Assembly (NCBI RefSeq): GCF_040566555.1
Contig: NZ_JBEWYP010000002.1
Span: forward strand, 124,001-188,000
Direction: 5' to 3'
Source of the DNA: Sediminicola sp040566555
Lineage (GTDB): Bacteria > Bacteroidota > Bacteroidia > Flavobacteriales > Flavobacteriaceae
DNA length: 64,000 bases
Shown here: positions 17,991 through 27,108 of the stretch, in pieces
Numbering within the stretch: position 1 is the stretch's first letter
Layout: the number at the start of each line of letters is the position of its first letter
Position numbers and translations under genes: made by a program
Notes under the pieces: model-generated
What the model was told of the DNA's origin: nothing
Database searches by the model: none
The model's input: only the letters and a program-made list of their open reading frames with translations

Positions 17991-19777
17991 TGAATAGATC
18001 TGTTAAACATTTTGTGGCTTTGGCCACTCTCTTGTTTTTTGCCTTCCTAGCTAAGGCACAGGATTCTGGCGCCATTACTTTTGAGGCGAAACTCAGTAAA
18101 GAACAATTGGGCATTAATGAACGGCTTAGAATAGATTTTACCATGAACAAGGATGGTGATAATTTTAACCCTCCCAATTTTGAGGGCTTTAATGTTGTCA
18201 TGGGCCCGTCTCAATCTATTAGTTCTTCATGGATTAATGGTGTACGTAGTTATTCCAAAACCTATTCATACATACTCATGCCAACAGCAAGAGGGAAGTT
18301 TACCATCAACCAAGCAACTATAGTTATTGATGGCAAGACTTATAAATCCCTACCTCTAGAAGTGGAGATTACCGCAGCTGTTGAACGCCCTGGAGAGGAG
18401 GCGAGTGCCGATGCAGTAGCAGATGACAATTTGCATTTGGTTGCCGAAGTTTCCAAGACAGGCCCCTATTTAAACGAGGCCATTAGCGTGGTCTATAAGC
18501 TTTTTGTTAGCCCTTCCATAAACGTATCAAACTTTAGGGCATTGGACAATCCGAAATACAACAATTTCTGGAGTCAGGAGATGCCCGTAACCAAATATGC
18601 CGTGCAGAATGGTGTTTATGAGGGAAAATCCTATCGCTATGTCATTTTAAAAAGGGTGGTGCTGTATCCCCAAAAAACGGGAGAATTGGAAATAGAGCCT
18701 CTATCCCTTGAGGTCACCGTGGATGTCCCCACCAATAAACGCGATTTCTTTGGCGGGAAAGTATACACCTCTACCAATATTACGGTTTCCGCAGGGAGGA
18801 GAAACATAATGGTCAAAGAGCTTCCAACAGAAGGGAAACCGGAAAATTTTAGTGGGGCCGTGGGCAATTTCAATTTTTCCGTAACCACCACAAAAACCGA
18901 ATTAAATGCCTCAGAATCCCTTCAGGCCAAGGTAGAAGTGAGTGGAAAGGGTAATTTAAAATTGTTCCAATTGCCAGAACTGAGCCTCCCAAGCGCTCTT
19001 GAAGTATACGAGCCCGAATTCAATGAAGGGATCCGTACTACTACAGAAGGCATGGAAGGGTCGGTGAGCAACAACTATACTATTGTACCTTCTTTCAAAG
19101 GAAAATATCCAATCCCCAGTATTGCTTTTAGTTATTTTGATCCAGAAACTGAGAAATACAGAAGCTTAAATTCGGCCGAAATCATGGTGAATGTGATTGA
19201 TGGCCCAAATAGCGCCTCCGCAAACACCTCCAACCCTGCTACTTTTAGCAACCAAAAAAGTGTGGTTGTGACCGGGGATCAATTTAATTTTATTAAAACA
19301 AAGCCGGGCTTAAAATCCTTGACTGCCAATTCCTTCTTTGGCTCAACCTATTTCTACATTTGGTTGTTATTACCAATTCTGCTGATTCCTATTGCCATTG
19401 TTTTTGGCAAAAAGAGAGAAGCAATTGCTAGTGATCTAGTGGGCAATAAAATTAAAAAAGCCAATAAATTGGCCAGGAAATATTTATCTGCCGCAAAAAA
19501 GACATTGGGCGACAAGGATGCATTTTATATAGCTCTTGAAAAAGCATTGCACAATTACCTAAAGGCAAAATTAAAAATAGAAACCTCCGAATTCAGCAAG
19601 GACAAGATTCAAGCCCTTTTGGCCAAAAAAGATATTGAGGAAGGTTCAATTCAGGATTTTATTTCCCTCTTGAAGAATTGCGAACTCGCACGTTATAGTC
19701 CTTTTTCTGAAGTCCAGATGCAAGATGATTATAACAAGGCCAGTGAGGTCATATCACAAATGGATAAACAGTTATAA
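17990..19777 (+). CDS. batD: BatD, large periplasmic protein
   Basis: A 595-residue protein. A signal peptide (to about residue 23, AKAQ) is followed by several beta-rich repeats typical of BatD (DUF-like Ig folds), a transmembrane helix at about 453-472, and a cytoplasmic helical domain containing FYIALEKALHNYLKAKL. The ATG at 17990, which forms TAATG with the batC stop, is preferred over a TTG at 17984. It is thought to be a scaffold of the Bat complex; no enzymatic motif is visible. Confidence 0.85.
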   Translation: MNRSVKHFVALATLLFFAFLAKAQDSGAITFEAKLSKEQLGINERLRIDFTMNKDGDNFNPPNFEGFNVVMGPSQSISSSWINGVRSYSKTYSYILMPTARGKFTINQATIVIDGKTYKSLPLEVEITAAVERPGEEASADAVADDNLHLVAEVSKTGPYLNEAISVVYKLFVSPSINVSNFRALDNPKYNNFWSQEMPVTKYAVQNGVYEGKSYRYVILKRVVLYPQKTGELEIEPLSLEVTVDVPTNKRDFFGGKVYTSTNITVSAGRRNIMVKELPTEGKPENFSGAVGNFNFSVTTTKTELNASESLQAKVEVSGKGNLKLFQLPELSLPSALEVYEPEFNEGIRTTTEGMEGSVSNNYTIVPSFKGKYPIPSIAFSYFDPETEKYRSLNSAEIMVNVIDGPNSASANTSNPATFSNQKSVVVTGDQFNFIKTKPGLKSLTANSFFGSTYFYIWLLLPILLIPIAIVFGKKREAIASDLVGNKIKKANKLARKYLSAAKKTLGDKDAFYIALEKALHNYLKAKLKIETSEFSKDKIQALLAKKDIEEGSIQDFISLLKNCELARYSPFSEVQMQDDYNKASEVISQMDKQL

Positions 19778-19780
19778 GCT

Positions 19781-20539
19781 ATGAGAAAGATTATTTTTCT
19801 GATTATCACCATGATTTCCTTTTGGGGAGGAGCCCAAAACAATGTACTATTTGATGAGGCGACCAAGGCCTATAATGAAGGAAAGTACAATGAGGCCATT
19901 GAAAATTATAATAAAATTCTCGACAATGGGGAACATTCCGCAGCGCTTTACTATAATTTAGGAAATGCCTATTACAAATTAAACAAGGTTGCCCCAAGTA
20001 TTTATTATTATGAGAAATCGCTCTTATTAGATCCATCAGACAATGAGGTAAAGAACAATTTAAGCTTTGCAAGAAACATGACATTGGATGCCATTGAACA
20101 AATGCCAGAAACAGGAATTGGTAAAGTTTTTAGTGAAGTTACCGGGTTTTTATCCTTTGATCAATGGGCCATCACAGCCATAATTTTCATGTTGCTTTTT
20201 GTTATCGGATATATTGCCTTTTATTACCTGAGCTATTCTTCCCAAAAAAGGGTTGCTTTTATCGGCAGTATCGCATCTCTGGTTATTTCCCTAATCGCCG
20301 TGCTTATTGCGTATCTCGAATATACCAGTTATCGCTCTGAACAGCCTGCCATTGTATTTGAAAACGAGGTAATCGTAAAATCTGAGCCCAACAATAGAAG
20401 TCAAGAAACATTTAGAATCCATGAAGGGACAAAAGTCTTTGTTTTGGACACCTTGAGCGATTGGAACAAAATAAAATTGGCAGATGGCAAAACCGGTTGG
20501 CTTCCTTCCACTAACATCAAATTGTTAAAGGATTTTTAA
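19781..20539 (+). CDS. batE: BatE, TPR and SH3-like protein
   Basis: A 252-residue protein: signal sequence, two or three TPR repeats (about 25-95, ALYYNLGNAYYKLNK), two transmembrane helices (about 130-152 and 160-180), and a C-terminal bacterial SH3-like domain with the typical VIVKSEPNNRSQETFRIHEG and GWLPSTNI ends. It closes the bat operon, 3 bases after batD. No clear terminator follows. Confidence 0.83.
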   Translation: MRKIIFLIITMISFWGGAQNNVLFDEATKAYNEGKYNEAIENYNKILDNGEHSAALYYNLGNAYYKLNKVAPSIYYYEKSLLLDPSDNEVKNNLSFARNMTLDAIEQMPETGIGKVFSEVTGFLSFDQWAITAIIFMLLFVIGYIAFYYLSYSSQKRVAFIGSIASLVISLIAVLIAYLEYTSYRSEQPAIVFENEVIVKSEPNNRSQETFRIHEGTKVFVLDTLSDWNKIKLADGKTGWLPSTNIKLLKDF

Positions 20540-20570
20540 TCTTATTTAACATAGTATATTATCAAACCCT

Positions 20571-20578
20571 TATCTTTG
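20571..20578 (+). promoter_or_regulatory. Bacteroidota -7 box upstream of the 99-residue ORF
   Basis: TATCTTTG fits TAnnTTTG exactly and lies 22 bases before the ATG at 20600. It suggests the small gene is transcribed independently of the bat operon. Confidence 0.5.
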
Positions 20579-20599
20579 TTTTAAAGCCTATGTGCCTAT

Positions 20600-20899
20600 A
20601 TGAGATCTATTATTCTAACCTTTTTACTTTCCTTATGGCTCTCGGCCATCATTGCACCTTCGGTAATGACCTTAATGGACCGCGATGGAAAAATGATGGT
20701 AATTGGCAACATGAATGAAGAAGAAAACCAAGAGCAGGGGAAAAAAGAAATAGGTGAAAAAAAATTAGCGCTTTACAACTACTCCCTTCCAAATTTCTTA
20801 ATCCCTTATAATCAAATCAGTACCAGTAATAATCATGACGAGCACATTTCCAGCTTAAATTTGGACATACTACTGCCCCCTCCCAAATGCTTGGCATAA
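20600..20899 (+). CDS. Small exported protein of unknown function
   Basis: A 99-residue ORF with an N-terminal signal/transmembrane segment (about 2-22, containing LSLWLSAIIAPS). A highly acidic stretch (NEEENQEQGKKE, about 40-52) and a hydrophobic/polar second half ending in LLPPPKCLA follow. I do not recognise a domain. It has its own -7 box and is followed by 258 bases before the carbonic anhydrase gene, in which I see no further gene. The organisation (signal segment, EEE patch, PPP tail) looks like a small flavobacterial family rather than a random ORF. Confidence 0.6.
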   Translation: MRSIILTFLLSLWLSAIIAPSVMTLMDRDGKMMVIGNMNEEENQEQGKKEIGEKKLALYNYSLPNFLIPYNQISTSNNHDEHISSLNLDILLPPPKCLA

Positions 20900-21157
20900 T
20901 CTAATTATATCTTAATTCTATTCGATTTCAATGAATAGAATTTGATATATAACTGGTTTTGTTACCTGCATCACCACAATATTCGACAATCATCATTTTT
21001 GGTCCTTAAATTTATTCGTATATACCTTATCTTTAAGCTATATCACTTTATAGATTTTATTATTTGTTTTAAATAAACCAGGAATGATCAATATCCATGT
21101 CTTTAAAAATTCAAAGATTTGGCAATACAGTAAATACTAACTAATAAATAAACAATT

Positions 21158-21796
21158 ATGGGCAAAGATTTATATAAAAGTCTGATTGAAAACAATAAGG
21201 AATGGGTTAAGAGCAAATTGGATTTGGATCCCGAATTCTTTCAAAAACTTTCTAAAGGACAGAGTCCACCATTATTATGGATTGGGTGCGCAGATAGCCG
21301 TGTTCCGGCCAATGAAATAATTGGGGCACAACCTGGTGAGGTTTTCGTACACAGGAACATTGCCAATATGGTAGTACACACAGATATGAATATGTTAAGT
21401 GTTCTTGATTATGCCGTAAATGTGCTCAAGGTAAAGCATGTTATAGTTTGTGGCCACTATGGTTGCGGAGGTGTAAAAGCAGCAATGGGCAACCAATCCA
21501 TAGGTCTAATCGATAACTGGGTAAGACACATTAAGGATGTTTATAGACTGCATAAAAGTGAATTGGACGCCATTAGCGATGAGGATGAGCGATTTGATAA
21601 ATTCGTAGAATTCAATGTAAAAGAGCAGGTCTTCGATCTTGCCAAAACATCAATTGTACAGAATGCCTGGAAAGTTGGACAAGACTTGGCACTTCATGGA
21701 TGGGTTTATGGCTTAAGCACAGGAATCGTCAATGATCTGAAAGTGACCATTGAAAACGATTCACAGTTGGACGACGTGTACCAATTGAATTTTTAA
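21158..21796 (+). CDS. Beta-class carbonic anhydrase
   Basis: A 212-residue beta-carbonic anhydrase interconverting CO2 and bicarbonate. Zinc ligands are visible: Cys and Asp in CADSRVP (the Asp-Arg dyad), and His and Cys in GHYGCGG. Also present are AQPGEVFVHRNIAN and the C-terminal region GWVYGLSTGIV. Cytoplasmic, without a signal peptide. It sits 88 bases upstream of the SulP transporter, so they are probably coexpressed for bicarbonate supply or pH control. Confidence 0.93.
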   Translation: MGKDLYKSLIENNKEWVKSKLDLDPEFFQKLSKGQSPPLLWIGCADSRVPANEIIGAQPGEVFVHRNIANMVVHTDMNMLSVLDYAVNVLKVKHVIVCGHYGCGGVKAAMGNQSIGLIDNWVRHIKDVYRLHKSELDAISDEDERFDKFVEFNVKEQVFDLAKTSIVQNAWKVGQDLALHGWVYGLSTGIVNDLKVTIENDSQLDDVYQLNF

Positions 21797-21825
21797 GGAA
21801 TTGTACCTTATCATAAACAACCAAT

Positions 21826-21854
21826 TGCCCAATCATCAACAACCTGGTTGGGCA
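21826..21854 (+). other. Hairpin between the carbonic anhydrase and SulP genes
   Basis: TGCCCAA (21826-21832) pairs with TTGGGCA (21848-21854) across 15 bases. There is no T-run after it, so it is more likely a leader or processing structure than a terminator. Confidence 0.35.
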
Positions 21855-21884
21855 TTATCTAAATAAACAAGTAACGTTAACTTT

Positions 21885-23750
21885 ATGAAAAATTTATTTT
21901 CCAATTTAAAAGGTGACCTTTTTGGTGGTATCACAGCAGGTATTGTAGCACTCCCCTTAGCTCTAGCCTTTGGTGTAAGCTCGGGAATGGGCCCCAGTGC
22001 TGGTTTGTACGGAGCTATTTTTATAGGTTTTTTCGCTGCCCTTTTTGGAGGAACCAATACCCAGATATCAGGACCAACAGCGCCTATGACTGCTGTGAGT
22101 ATGATTGTCATCGCAGGGATTGTTGCCATCAATGACGGAAACCTGGAGAAGGCTTTGCCGGCTATTTTAACGGTATTTCTTTTAGCTGGACTTATGCAAG
22201 TAGGTTTGGGGCTATTAGGGCTCGGAAAATACATCAAATACATTCCCTATCCGGTAGTATCCGGGTTTATGACGGCGATTGGGGTAATTATCCTAATAAC
22301 TCAAATATTACCATCATTAGGTTACTATCCAAAAGAGGATAAGGATTATGTCAAAGATTTTATACCGCAAGCCGAAGAATTAATTTTAGAGAATATCCTA
22401 AGAGAAGAGGCGGGAGAAGGTATTTTAGTGCTGGAAGACTTTAAAGAAACCATTGACCGTGCGGAAAGTATTTCCGAAAATGATATCATGGATGAAGCCA
22501 AAACTTTGGCAGCCAAAGAAGCTTCTGGGGTATTGGGCGCATTAAAGGTATTGCCCAATGCACTAAACAACATCAATTGGCTTGAAGTGATCTTGGCCCT
22601 TTCTACCATTATAATTATTTACGGCTTTAAACGCATCACAACAGCCGTTCCCAGCACATTGGTTGCCTTATTGGTGGTCTCAGGAGTCGCCTTTGGATTC
22701 GGACTTTCATACCGCCCCATAGAGGCAATCCCAAGCGGTTTACCCATTCCTAACCTGGAGATCTTCACCAATCTCAAATTGGGATCAATAATGCCTTATA
22801 TATTTACAGCGTTCACATTAGCATTATTGGGGGCCATAGATTCCCTATTGACCTCTGTGGTTGCGGATAACATGACAAAGACCAAACACGAACCCAACAA
22901 AGAGCTGGTAGGTCAGGGTATCGGTAACAGTATCGCCGCAATATTTGGAGGAATTCCAGGTGCTGGAGCCACAATTAGGACGGTTGTCAATATCAAAGCA
23001 GGAGGTAAGACCAAACTATCTGGAATGGTAGCAGGTCTTTTATTATTGGTTATTCTGTTAGCCCTTGGTCCCGTAGCCTCTCAAATACCCGCGGCAGTAT
23101 TAGCCGGTATTTTGGTGACGGTTGGAATTGGGGTTATGGATTACAAAGGTCTTAAGGCTATCCCTAGCTTACCTAAAGACATGCAAGTGGGTCCTTTGAA
23201 ATTGAGCTCTGAAGTCATGGTAATGTTGATCGTGCTTATACTTTCCACTTTTTGGAACCTTGTATATGCTGTCGGTATAGGCTTAATAATAGCTTCCTTG
23301 ATGTTCATGAAAAAAATGGGGGATCTTACGGCGGAAAGATCCAACGTAAAAACACTAAAGAAGGAAAAAGCATGGGCAGACGAAGATAATTTCCCAAAAG
23401 AATTGTTGGATAAAGTATTTATCAAACACATTAAAGGTCCTTTGTTCTTTGGGTCCACTAGCGATTTTCAGCAATTGGCAAAACAAATACCAAATTCGGC
23501 CTCAACGGTAATCATTAGGATGGGCAGAATGCAGTACATGGACCAATCCGGACTTTACGCCATGGAAGATGTACTGGTAGATCTAAAAAAAGAAAATATA
23601 AATGTGCTCTTGGTCAACGTTCTAAAACAACCAAGATATATGATGGAGCGCATTGACATTATCCCTGATCTGATTCCTAAAGAGCACATATTCAAATCGT
23701 TTGATGATTGCGTTGCTTATGTAAAAAACAACAATAACAATAATATTTAA
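21885..23750 (+). CDS. SulP-family anion transporter with STAS domain
   Basis: A 621-residue SulP/SLC26 permease: about 10-12 transmembrane helices starting with DLFGGITAGIVALPLALAFG, the conserved GGTNTQISGPTAPM, and a C-terminal STAS domain (about 510-610). Unusual is an acidic, soluble insert at about 149-215 between two helices, which makes it longer than most SulP proteins. With carbonic anhydrase directly upstream, bicarbonate is the best guess for the substrate; sulfate is the alternative. The substrate is inferred only. Confidence 0.87.
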   Translation: MKNLFSNLKGDLFGGITAGIVALPLALAFGVSSGMGPSAGLYGAIFIGFFAALFGGTNTQISGPTAPMTAVSMIVIAGIVAINDGNLEKALPAILTVFLLAGLMQVGLGLLGLGKYIKYIPYPVVSGFMTAIGVIILITQILPSLGYYPKEDKDYVKDFIPQAEELILENILREEAGEGILVLEDFKETIDRAESISENDIMDEAKTLAAKEASGVLGALKVLPNALNNINWLEVILALSTIIIIYGFKRITTAVPSTLVALLVVSGVAFGFGLSYRPIEAIPSGLPIPNLEIFTNLKLGSIMPYIFTAFTLALLGAIDSLLTSVVADNMTKTKHEPNKELVGQGIGNSIAAIFGGIPGAGATIRTVVNIKAGGKTKLSGMVAGLLLLVILLALGPVASQIPAAVLAGILVTVGIGVMDYKGLKAIPSLPKDMQVGPLKLSSEVMVMLIVLILSTFWNLVYAVGIGLIIASLMFMKKMGDLTAERSNVKTLKKEKAWADEDNFPKELLDKVFIKHIKGPLFFGSTSDFQQLAKQIPNSASTVIIRMGRMQYMDQSGLYAMEDVLVDLKKENINVLLVNVLKQPRYMMERIDIIPDLIPKEHIFKSFDDCVAYVKNNNNNNI

Positions 23751-23793
23751 ACAAACTTGCTCAATTATTCTATAGGTACTGTAATAAAAGTTT

Positions 23794-23801
23794 TAAATTT
23801 G
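23794..23801 (+). promoter_or_regulatory. Bacteroidota -7 box for pheS
   Basis: TAAATTTG matches TAnnTTTG. It would give a leader of about 145 bases before the pheS ATG, containing the hairpin at 23868-23902. Confidence 0.45.
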
Positions 23802-23867
23802 CCAGCCTAAGCGAATGGAACGCACCGGGAATATTTTAGAACCAAAATTACAATCACTTGTTGCTCT

Positions 23868-23902
23868 GTGTTCGGTTTAACCATTATTAATAAATCGAAC
23901 AC
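23868..23902 (+). promoter_or_regulatory. Stable hairpin in the pheS leader
   Basis: GTGTTCGGTTTA (23868-23879) pairs with TAAATCGAACAC (23891-23902): 12 bp including one G-U, loop of 11. No T-run follows, so it is not a classical terminator. A role in pheS expression is possible but not shown. Confidence 0.45.
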
Positions 23903-23954
23903 ATTGCAATCGGTAATGCGAGACCTTAAATCTCCATAAGCCATTAGAGACACC

Positions 23955-24974
23955 ATGATAGATCAACTGAAGCAACATATTTCGGAAGTGGAAAAATTTT
24001 CTTCCGACAACCTAGAAGCCATTGAAGCTTTCCGTATCCAATATTTAGGCAAAAAGGGTATTTTGAACCATTTCTTTGCTGAGTTCAAAAATGTGCCCAA
24101 CGATCAGAAAAAAGAATTTGGACAGGTTGTGAACCAACTTAAAAATGCCGCTACCGATAAGGTCAATTCCCTAAAAGAACTCTTGGAAAACAGTGTTTTG
24201 GAAACGGGAATTTACGGAGATCTTACAAGACCTGGTGAGCCCATTGAGCTTGGAGCGAGACATCCTATCTCTATCGTTAAAAATCAAATCATCGATATCT
24301 TTTCCCGAATTGGATTCAATGTTTCCGAGGGACCTGAAATTGAGGATGATTGGCACAACTTTACGGCCCTGAACCTTCCGGAATACCACCCGGCAAGGGA
24401 TATGCAGGACACGTTCTTCGTTCAGACAAATCCCGATATTTTATTGCGTACCCATACCTCCTCGGTACAGGTTCGTTATATGGAAAACAACAAACCCCCC
24501 ATTAGGACCATTTCACCGGGTAGGGTGTATAGGAATGAGGCCATTTCTGCCCGTTCCCATTGTTTTTTTCACCAGGTCGAAGGACTTTATATTGACAAAA
24601 ATGTCTCCTTTGCAGACTTAAAACAAACACTACAATTCTTTACCACAGAACTTTTTGGGAAGTCTAAAATACGCTTGAGACCCTCTTATTTCCCTTTTAC
24701 CGAACCCAGTGCAGAAGTAGATGTTTATTGGGGATTGGAAACAGAGACCGATTATAAGATGACCAAAGGAACAGGATGGCTAGAAATTATGGGATGTGGG
24801 ATGGTAGACCCCAATGTTTTAAAAAACTGTGGAATTGACCCTAACGAGTATTCTGGATTCGCTTTTGGGATGGGTATTGATAGGATTGCACTTTTATTGC
24901 ACCAAATTTCAGATATTCGTTTGCTAAGTGAGAACGATATTCGCTTTTTGGAGCAATTTAAAAGCTCCTTCTAA
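23955..24974 (+). CDS. pheS: Phenylalanine--tRNA ligase alpha subunit
   Basis: A 339-residue class II aminoacyl-tRNA synthetase subunit that charges tRNA-Phe together with PheT. The N-terminal coiled coil contains YLGKKGILN. Motif 2 appears as RVYRNEAISARSHCFFHQVEG and motif 3 as GFAFGMGIDRIALLL. Phe-binding residues around PSYFPFTEPSAE are intact. pheT is not in the window, which is common when the two genes are separate in Bacteroidota. Full length. Confidence 0.96.
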   Translation: MIDQLKQHISEVEKFSSDNLEAIEAFRIQYLGKKGILNHFFAEFKNVPNDQKKEFGQVVNQLKNAATDKVNSLKELLENSVLETGIYGDLTRPGEPIELGARHPISIVKNQIIDIFSRIGFNVSEGPEIEDDWHNFTALNLPEYHPARDMQDTFFVQTNPDILLRTHTSSVQVRYMENNKPPIRTISPGRVYRNEAISARSHCFFHQVEGLYIDKNVSFADLKQTLQFFTTELFGKSKIRLRPSYFPFTEPSAEVDVYWGLETETDYKMTKGTGWLEIMGCGMVDPNVLKNCGIDPNEYSGFAFGMGIDRIALLLHQISDIRLLSENDIRFLEQFKSSF

Positions 24975-25036
24975 CCTTTAGAAATAAGTAACTATTCTTT
25001 TAAATCCCTATTCGCATTAATTTTCTACGCCAATCG

Positions 25037-25432
25037 ATGAAAAAAGATATTGAAATCCCTATTGCCAAAGAAGTTTTTGTAGCAATTGTTCATGAATGGA
25101 ACAAGGAATTCCTCTCAAAGGACTGGAACGCCTATATCATAAATAATAGAAATACCCCAATAGACATGGTACTTATCGTTTCCAAGGGACATGATAAAGA
25201 TAAGAAAACCTCTACCATGAGACATGGAATTGGCCTTGTTGGTGCCAAATCCTATGAAAAAATAGAAATGGTCCAAGAAGATGTACTGGCGTTGGACAAT
25301 GAATTTTTTGTCACATTTTTTGCCGATGATAAATTATATGAACGGCGATACAACTTTGATAAAAATACCGTGAACGAACAAAACCTTATCAACATTCCAA
25401 TTATTGATAAAGAAGGGGTCTTGGCAAAATAA
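25037..25432 (+). CDS. Conserved flavobacterial protein of unknown function
   Basis: A 131-residue soluble protein beginning MKKDIEIPIAKEVFVAIVHEW and containing MRHGIGLVGAKSYEKIEMV. No domain is recognised and no signal or transmembrane segment is visible. The composition and codon use look like a genuine gene. It follows pheS after 62 bases, in the same direction, and its stop directly abuts the stop of the convergent lipoprotein gene. Confidence 0.65.
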   Translation: MKKDIEIPIAKEVFVAIVHEWNKEFLSKDWNAYIINNRNTPIDMVLIVSKGHDKDKKTSTMRHGIGLVGAKSYEKIEMVQEDVLALDNEFFVTFFADDKLYERRYNFDKNTVNEQNLINIPIIDKEGVLAK

Positions 25433-25933
25433 TTATCTAAGGGAGAATCCTTTTGCTGCCCACCACGGATGTAATTCTATCGTTAATCTGCCCACAGCAA
25501 CCATTGGGTCCAAATGGGCAAGACTGTCCGCTATTTGGAGCGTTGGTACGTTATAGATCGTAATTCCACGTATTTCTCCCTCATCCCCAAAGGGTCCTGA
25601 GATATCAGCATATCCCAATTCATACATTCTCCCTAAGTGTTCCAAATGTAATTTTTGCAAACTGTCTGCTTCCTTTTCACTTTGTCCCCTGTTGGGTCCT
25701 ATCTTTAAAAAAGCAATAAAGTACTGCTGCATCAATACCGTATCCTTGGTTTTCTCATCTATATAATCAAAGGTTTGAAATCCTTTTGAATCCAATTCCT
25801 TTTTAATTTGGGAAATGGTTGGCTTATCAACGTCTATTCCATTATCCTTTGCAGTCAAAGGTTCCTTTTGGTCTTTGCAGGAAACTACAAACACCATTAA
25901 GACCAAGGTTCCCCATAGTTTTAGTGCTGCCAT
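25433..25933 (-). CDS. YCII-related lipoprotein
   Basis: A 166-residue protein. The N-terminal lipobox-like FVVSC (Cys about 19) marks it as a lipoprotein. The C-terminal part (about 65-160) has the YCII-like layout: YFIAFLKIGPNR, then LHLEHLGRMYELGYADISGPFGD and the closing VGRLTIELHPWW. YCII domains are ferredoxin-like folds of largely unknown function. The start overlaps the end of the CYTH gene by 13 bases, so the two are probably cotranscribed. Confidence 0.7.
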   Translation of the reverse strand: MAALKLWGTLVLMVFVVSCKDQKEPLTAKDNGIDVDKPTISQIKKELDSKGFQTFDYIDEKTKDTVLMQQYFIAFLKIGPNRGQSEKEADSLQKLHLEHLGRMYELGYADISGPFGDEGEIRGITIYNVPTLQIADSLAHLDPMVAVGRLTIELHPWWAAKGFSLR

Positions 25934-26394
25934 TTTTTATACGGATGTTTACTCAATTGTGCATTGTAATATTGGGGCTGCCCTGTGACTTCTTCCCCTA
26001 ACCATGAAGGCCTTTCATAGCTTTCATCCTCTACTGTCAATTCAATCTCCGCCACCACGAGTCCCTCATTTTCCCCAAAAAACTCGTCCACTTCAAATAA
26101 GTGTTCCCCTACTTGTACATCATACCTAATTTTATCAATTGCCCCTGGCTCTGCCAGTTTAAGCAAGGCTTCTGCCTCGTTAACCGGTATTTCCGTCTCC
26201 CATTCAAAACGCGTTGTACCATTTTCGCTTCCCATTCCCTTTACGGTCAAAAATCCCTGGCCTTCCTTCACCCTAATCCTAACAGTTCTGAAAGGATCGG
26301 TATTTAAAAAGCCTTGGACTATTCTATTTTTTTTATGCGCCTCCTTTTTATAATCATTGGAGACCACTAAAAATTTACGCTCTATTTCTATCAT
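25921..26394 (-). CDS. CYTH-domain protein (triphosphate tunnel metalloenzyme)
   Basis: A 157-residue single-domain CYTH protein. The signature ExExK appears at the N-terminus as EIERKFLV (residues 3-10). Further acidic and basic tunnel residues occur in RVRIRVKEGQGFLTVKG-like strands and in YDVQ...FEVDEF...LVVAEIEL. Members hydrolyse inorganic triphosphate or, in some lineages, form cAMP. Bacterial short forms like this are usually triphosphatases, but the substrate is not certain. It is in a minus-strand cluster with the lipoprotein and the NAD(P)-binding protein. Confidence 0.85.
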   Translation of the reverse strand: MIEIERKFLVVSNDYKKEAHKKNRIVQGFLNTDPFRTVRIRVKEGQGFLTVKGMGSENGTTRFEWETEIPVNEAEALLKLAEPGAIDKIRYDVQVGEHLFEVDEFFGENEGLVVAEIELTVEDESYERPSWLGEEVTGQPQYYNAQLSKHPYKKWQH

Positions 26395-26411
26395 TAATTC
26401 TCTCTAAGCAA

Positions 26412-27080
26412 CTATTTGTTTCCAATTTTTTCTATCTCGTCTGATTCAATTCTAATTTGATCATAATCATGGTTGGCGACCCAGACCATGGCTTTTGCAA
26501 TAGTCTCAGGCTCAATAGATCGATACTTCTCCAATGGACCTACCAGTAGTAGATTAAATAGGCCAAACAATTGTTTAAAAATCCATTCTCCTACCCTTTT
26601 TTCCTCTCTTTTGCCGCCAATGAGAGAAGGTTGCATTATATGAGTTTTGGGGATATTATATTTTAACACATCCCGCTCCATTTCACCTTTTACACGATTA
26701 TAAAATATAGAACTATTGACTTTTGCCCCCAGGGCTGAAATCAGGACAATAGTCGTGATGCCATTTTCCTTACAAAGTTTTGCCGCGCTCACTGGGATGC
26801 CGTAATCTATCTTTTTATAGATTTCTTTATTTGGTGTCTTTGATTTGGTCGTCCCAATACAACAGAATACCTCATCTGCCCTGAATTTATCGGCCTGTGT
26901 ATCCAATTCCAAAAGATCTATCAAATATTCTTCCAACTTAGGATGTGTGCGGCCTACTGTAGTTCTCGAAAAAAGAATTACCTTTTTATAGTGATCATTT
27001 GATAAGAGCAGATTTAGCAAATAACCACCCGTTAAGCCCGTTGCTCCCAGAATTATTGCCGTTTTATCTTTTGTTTCCAT
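26412..27080 (-). CDS. NAD(P)-binding Rossmann-fold protein (HTATIP2-like)
   Basis: A 222-residue atypical SDR: GATGLTGGYLL dinucleotide-binding loop (about 12-22), FSRTTVGR, CCIGTTKSK and FYNRVKGEMER (Tyr and Lys of the SDR active site). It resembles the HTATIP2/TIP30-like oxidoreductases. Substrate and pathway are unknown. Only 28 bases separate its start from that of the divergent dinB gene. Confidence 0.75.
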   Translation of the reverse strand: METKDKTAIILGATGLTGGYLLNLLLSNDHYKKVILFSRTTVGRTHPKLEEYLIDLLELDTQADKFRADEVFCCIGTTKSKTPNKEIYKKIDYGIPVSAAKLCKENGITTIVLISALGAKVNSSIFYNRVKGEMERDVLKYNIPKTHIMQPSLIGGKREEKRVGEWIFKQLFGLFNLLLVGPLEKYRSIEPETIAKAMVWVANHDYDQIRIESDEIEKIGNK

Positions 27081-27096
27081 CCAGATAAATATAGCT

Positions 27097-27104
27097 TAAT
27101 TTTG
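27097..27104 (+). promoter_or_regulatory. -7 box lying just before the dinB start
   Basis: TAATTTTG matches TAnnTTTG and ends 4 bases before the ATG at 27109. Transcription starting about 7 bases downstream of such a box would begin at or within the start codon, implying a nearly leaderless mRNA. Confidence 0.4.
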
Positions 27105-27108
27105 TACT

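Noticed and set aside
23815..23880. Leader peptide of pheS for attenuation
   Set aside because: The 22-codon frame contains no Phe codons and the following hairpin lacks a T-run.
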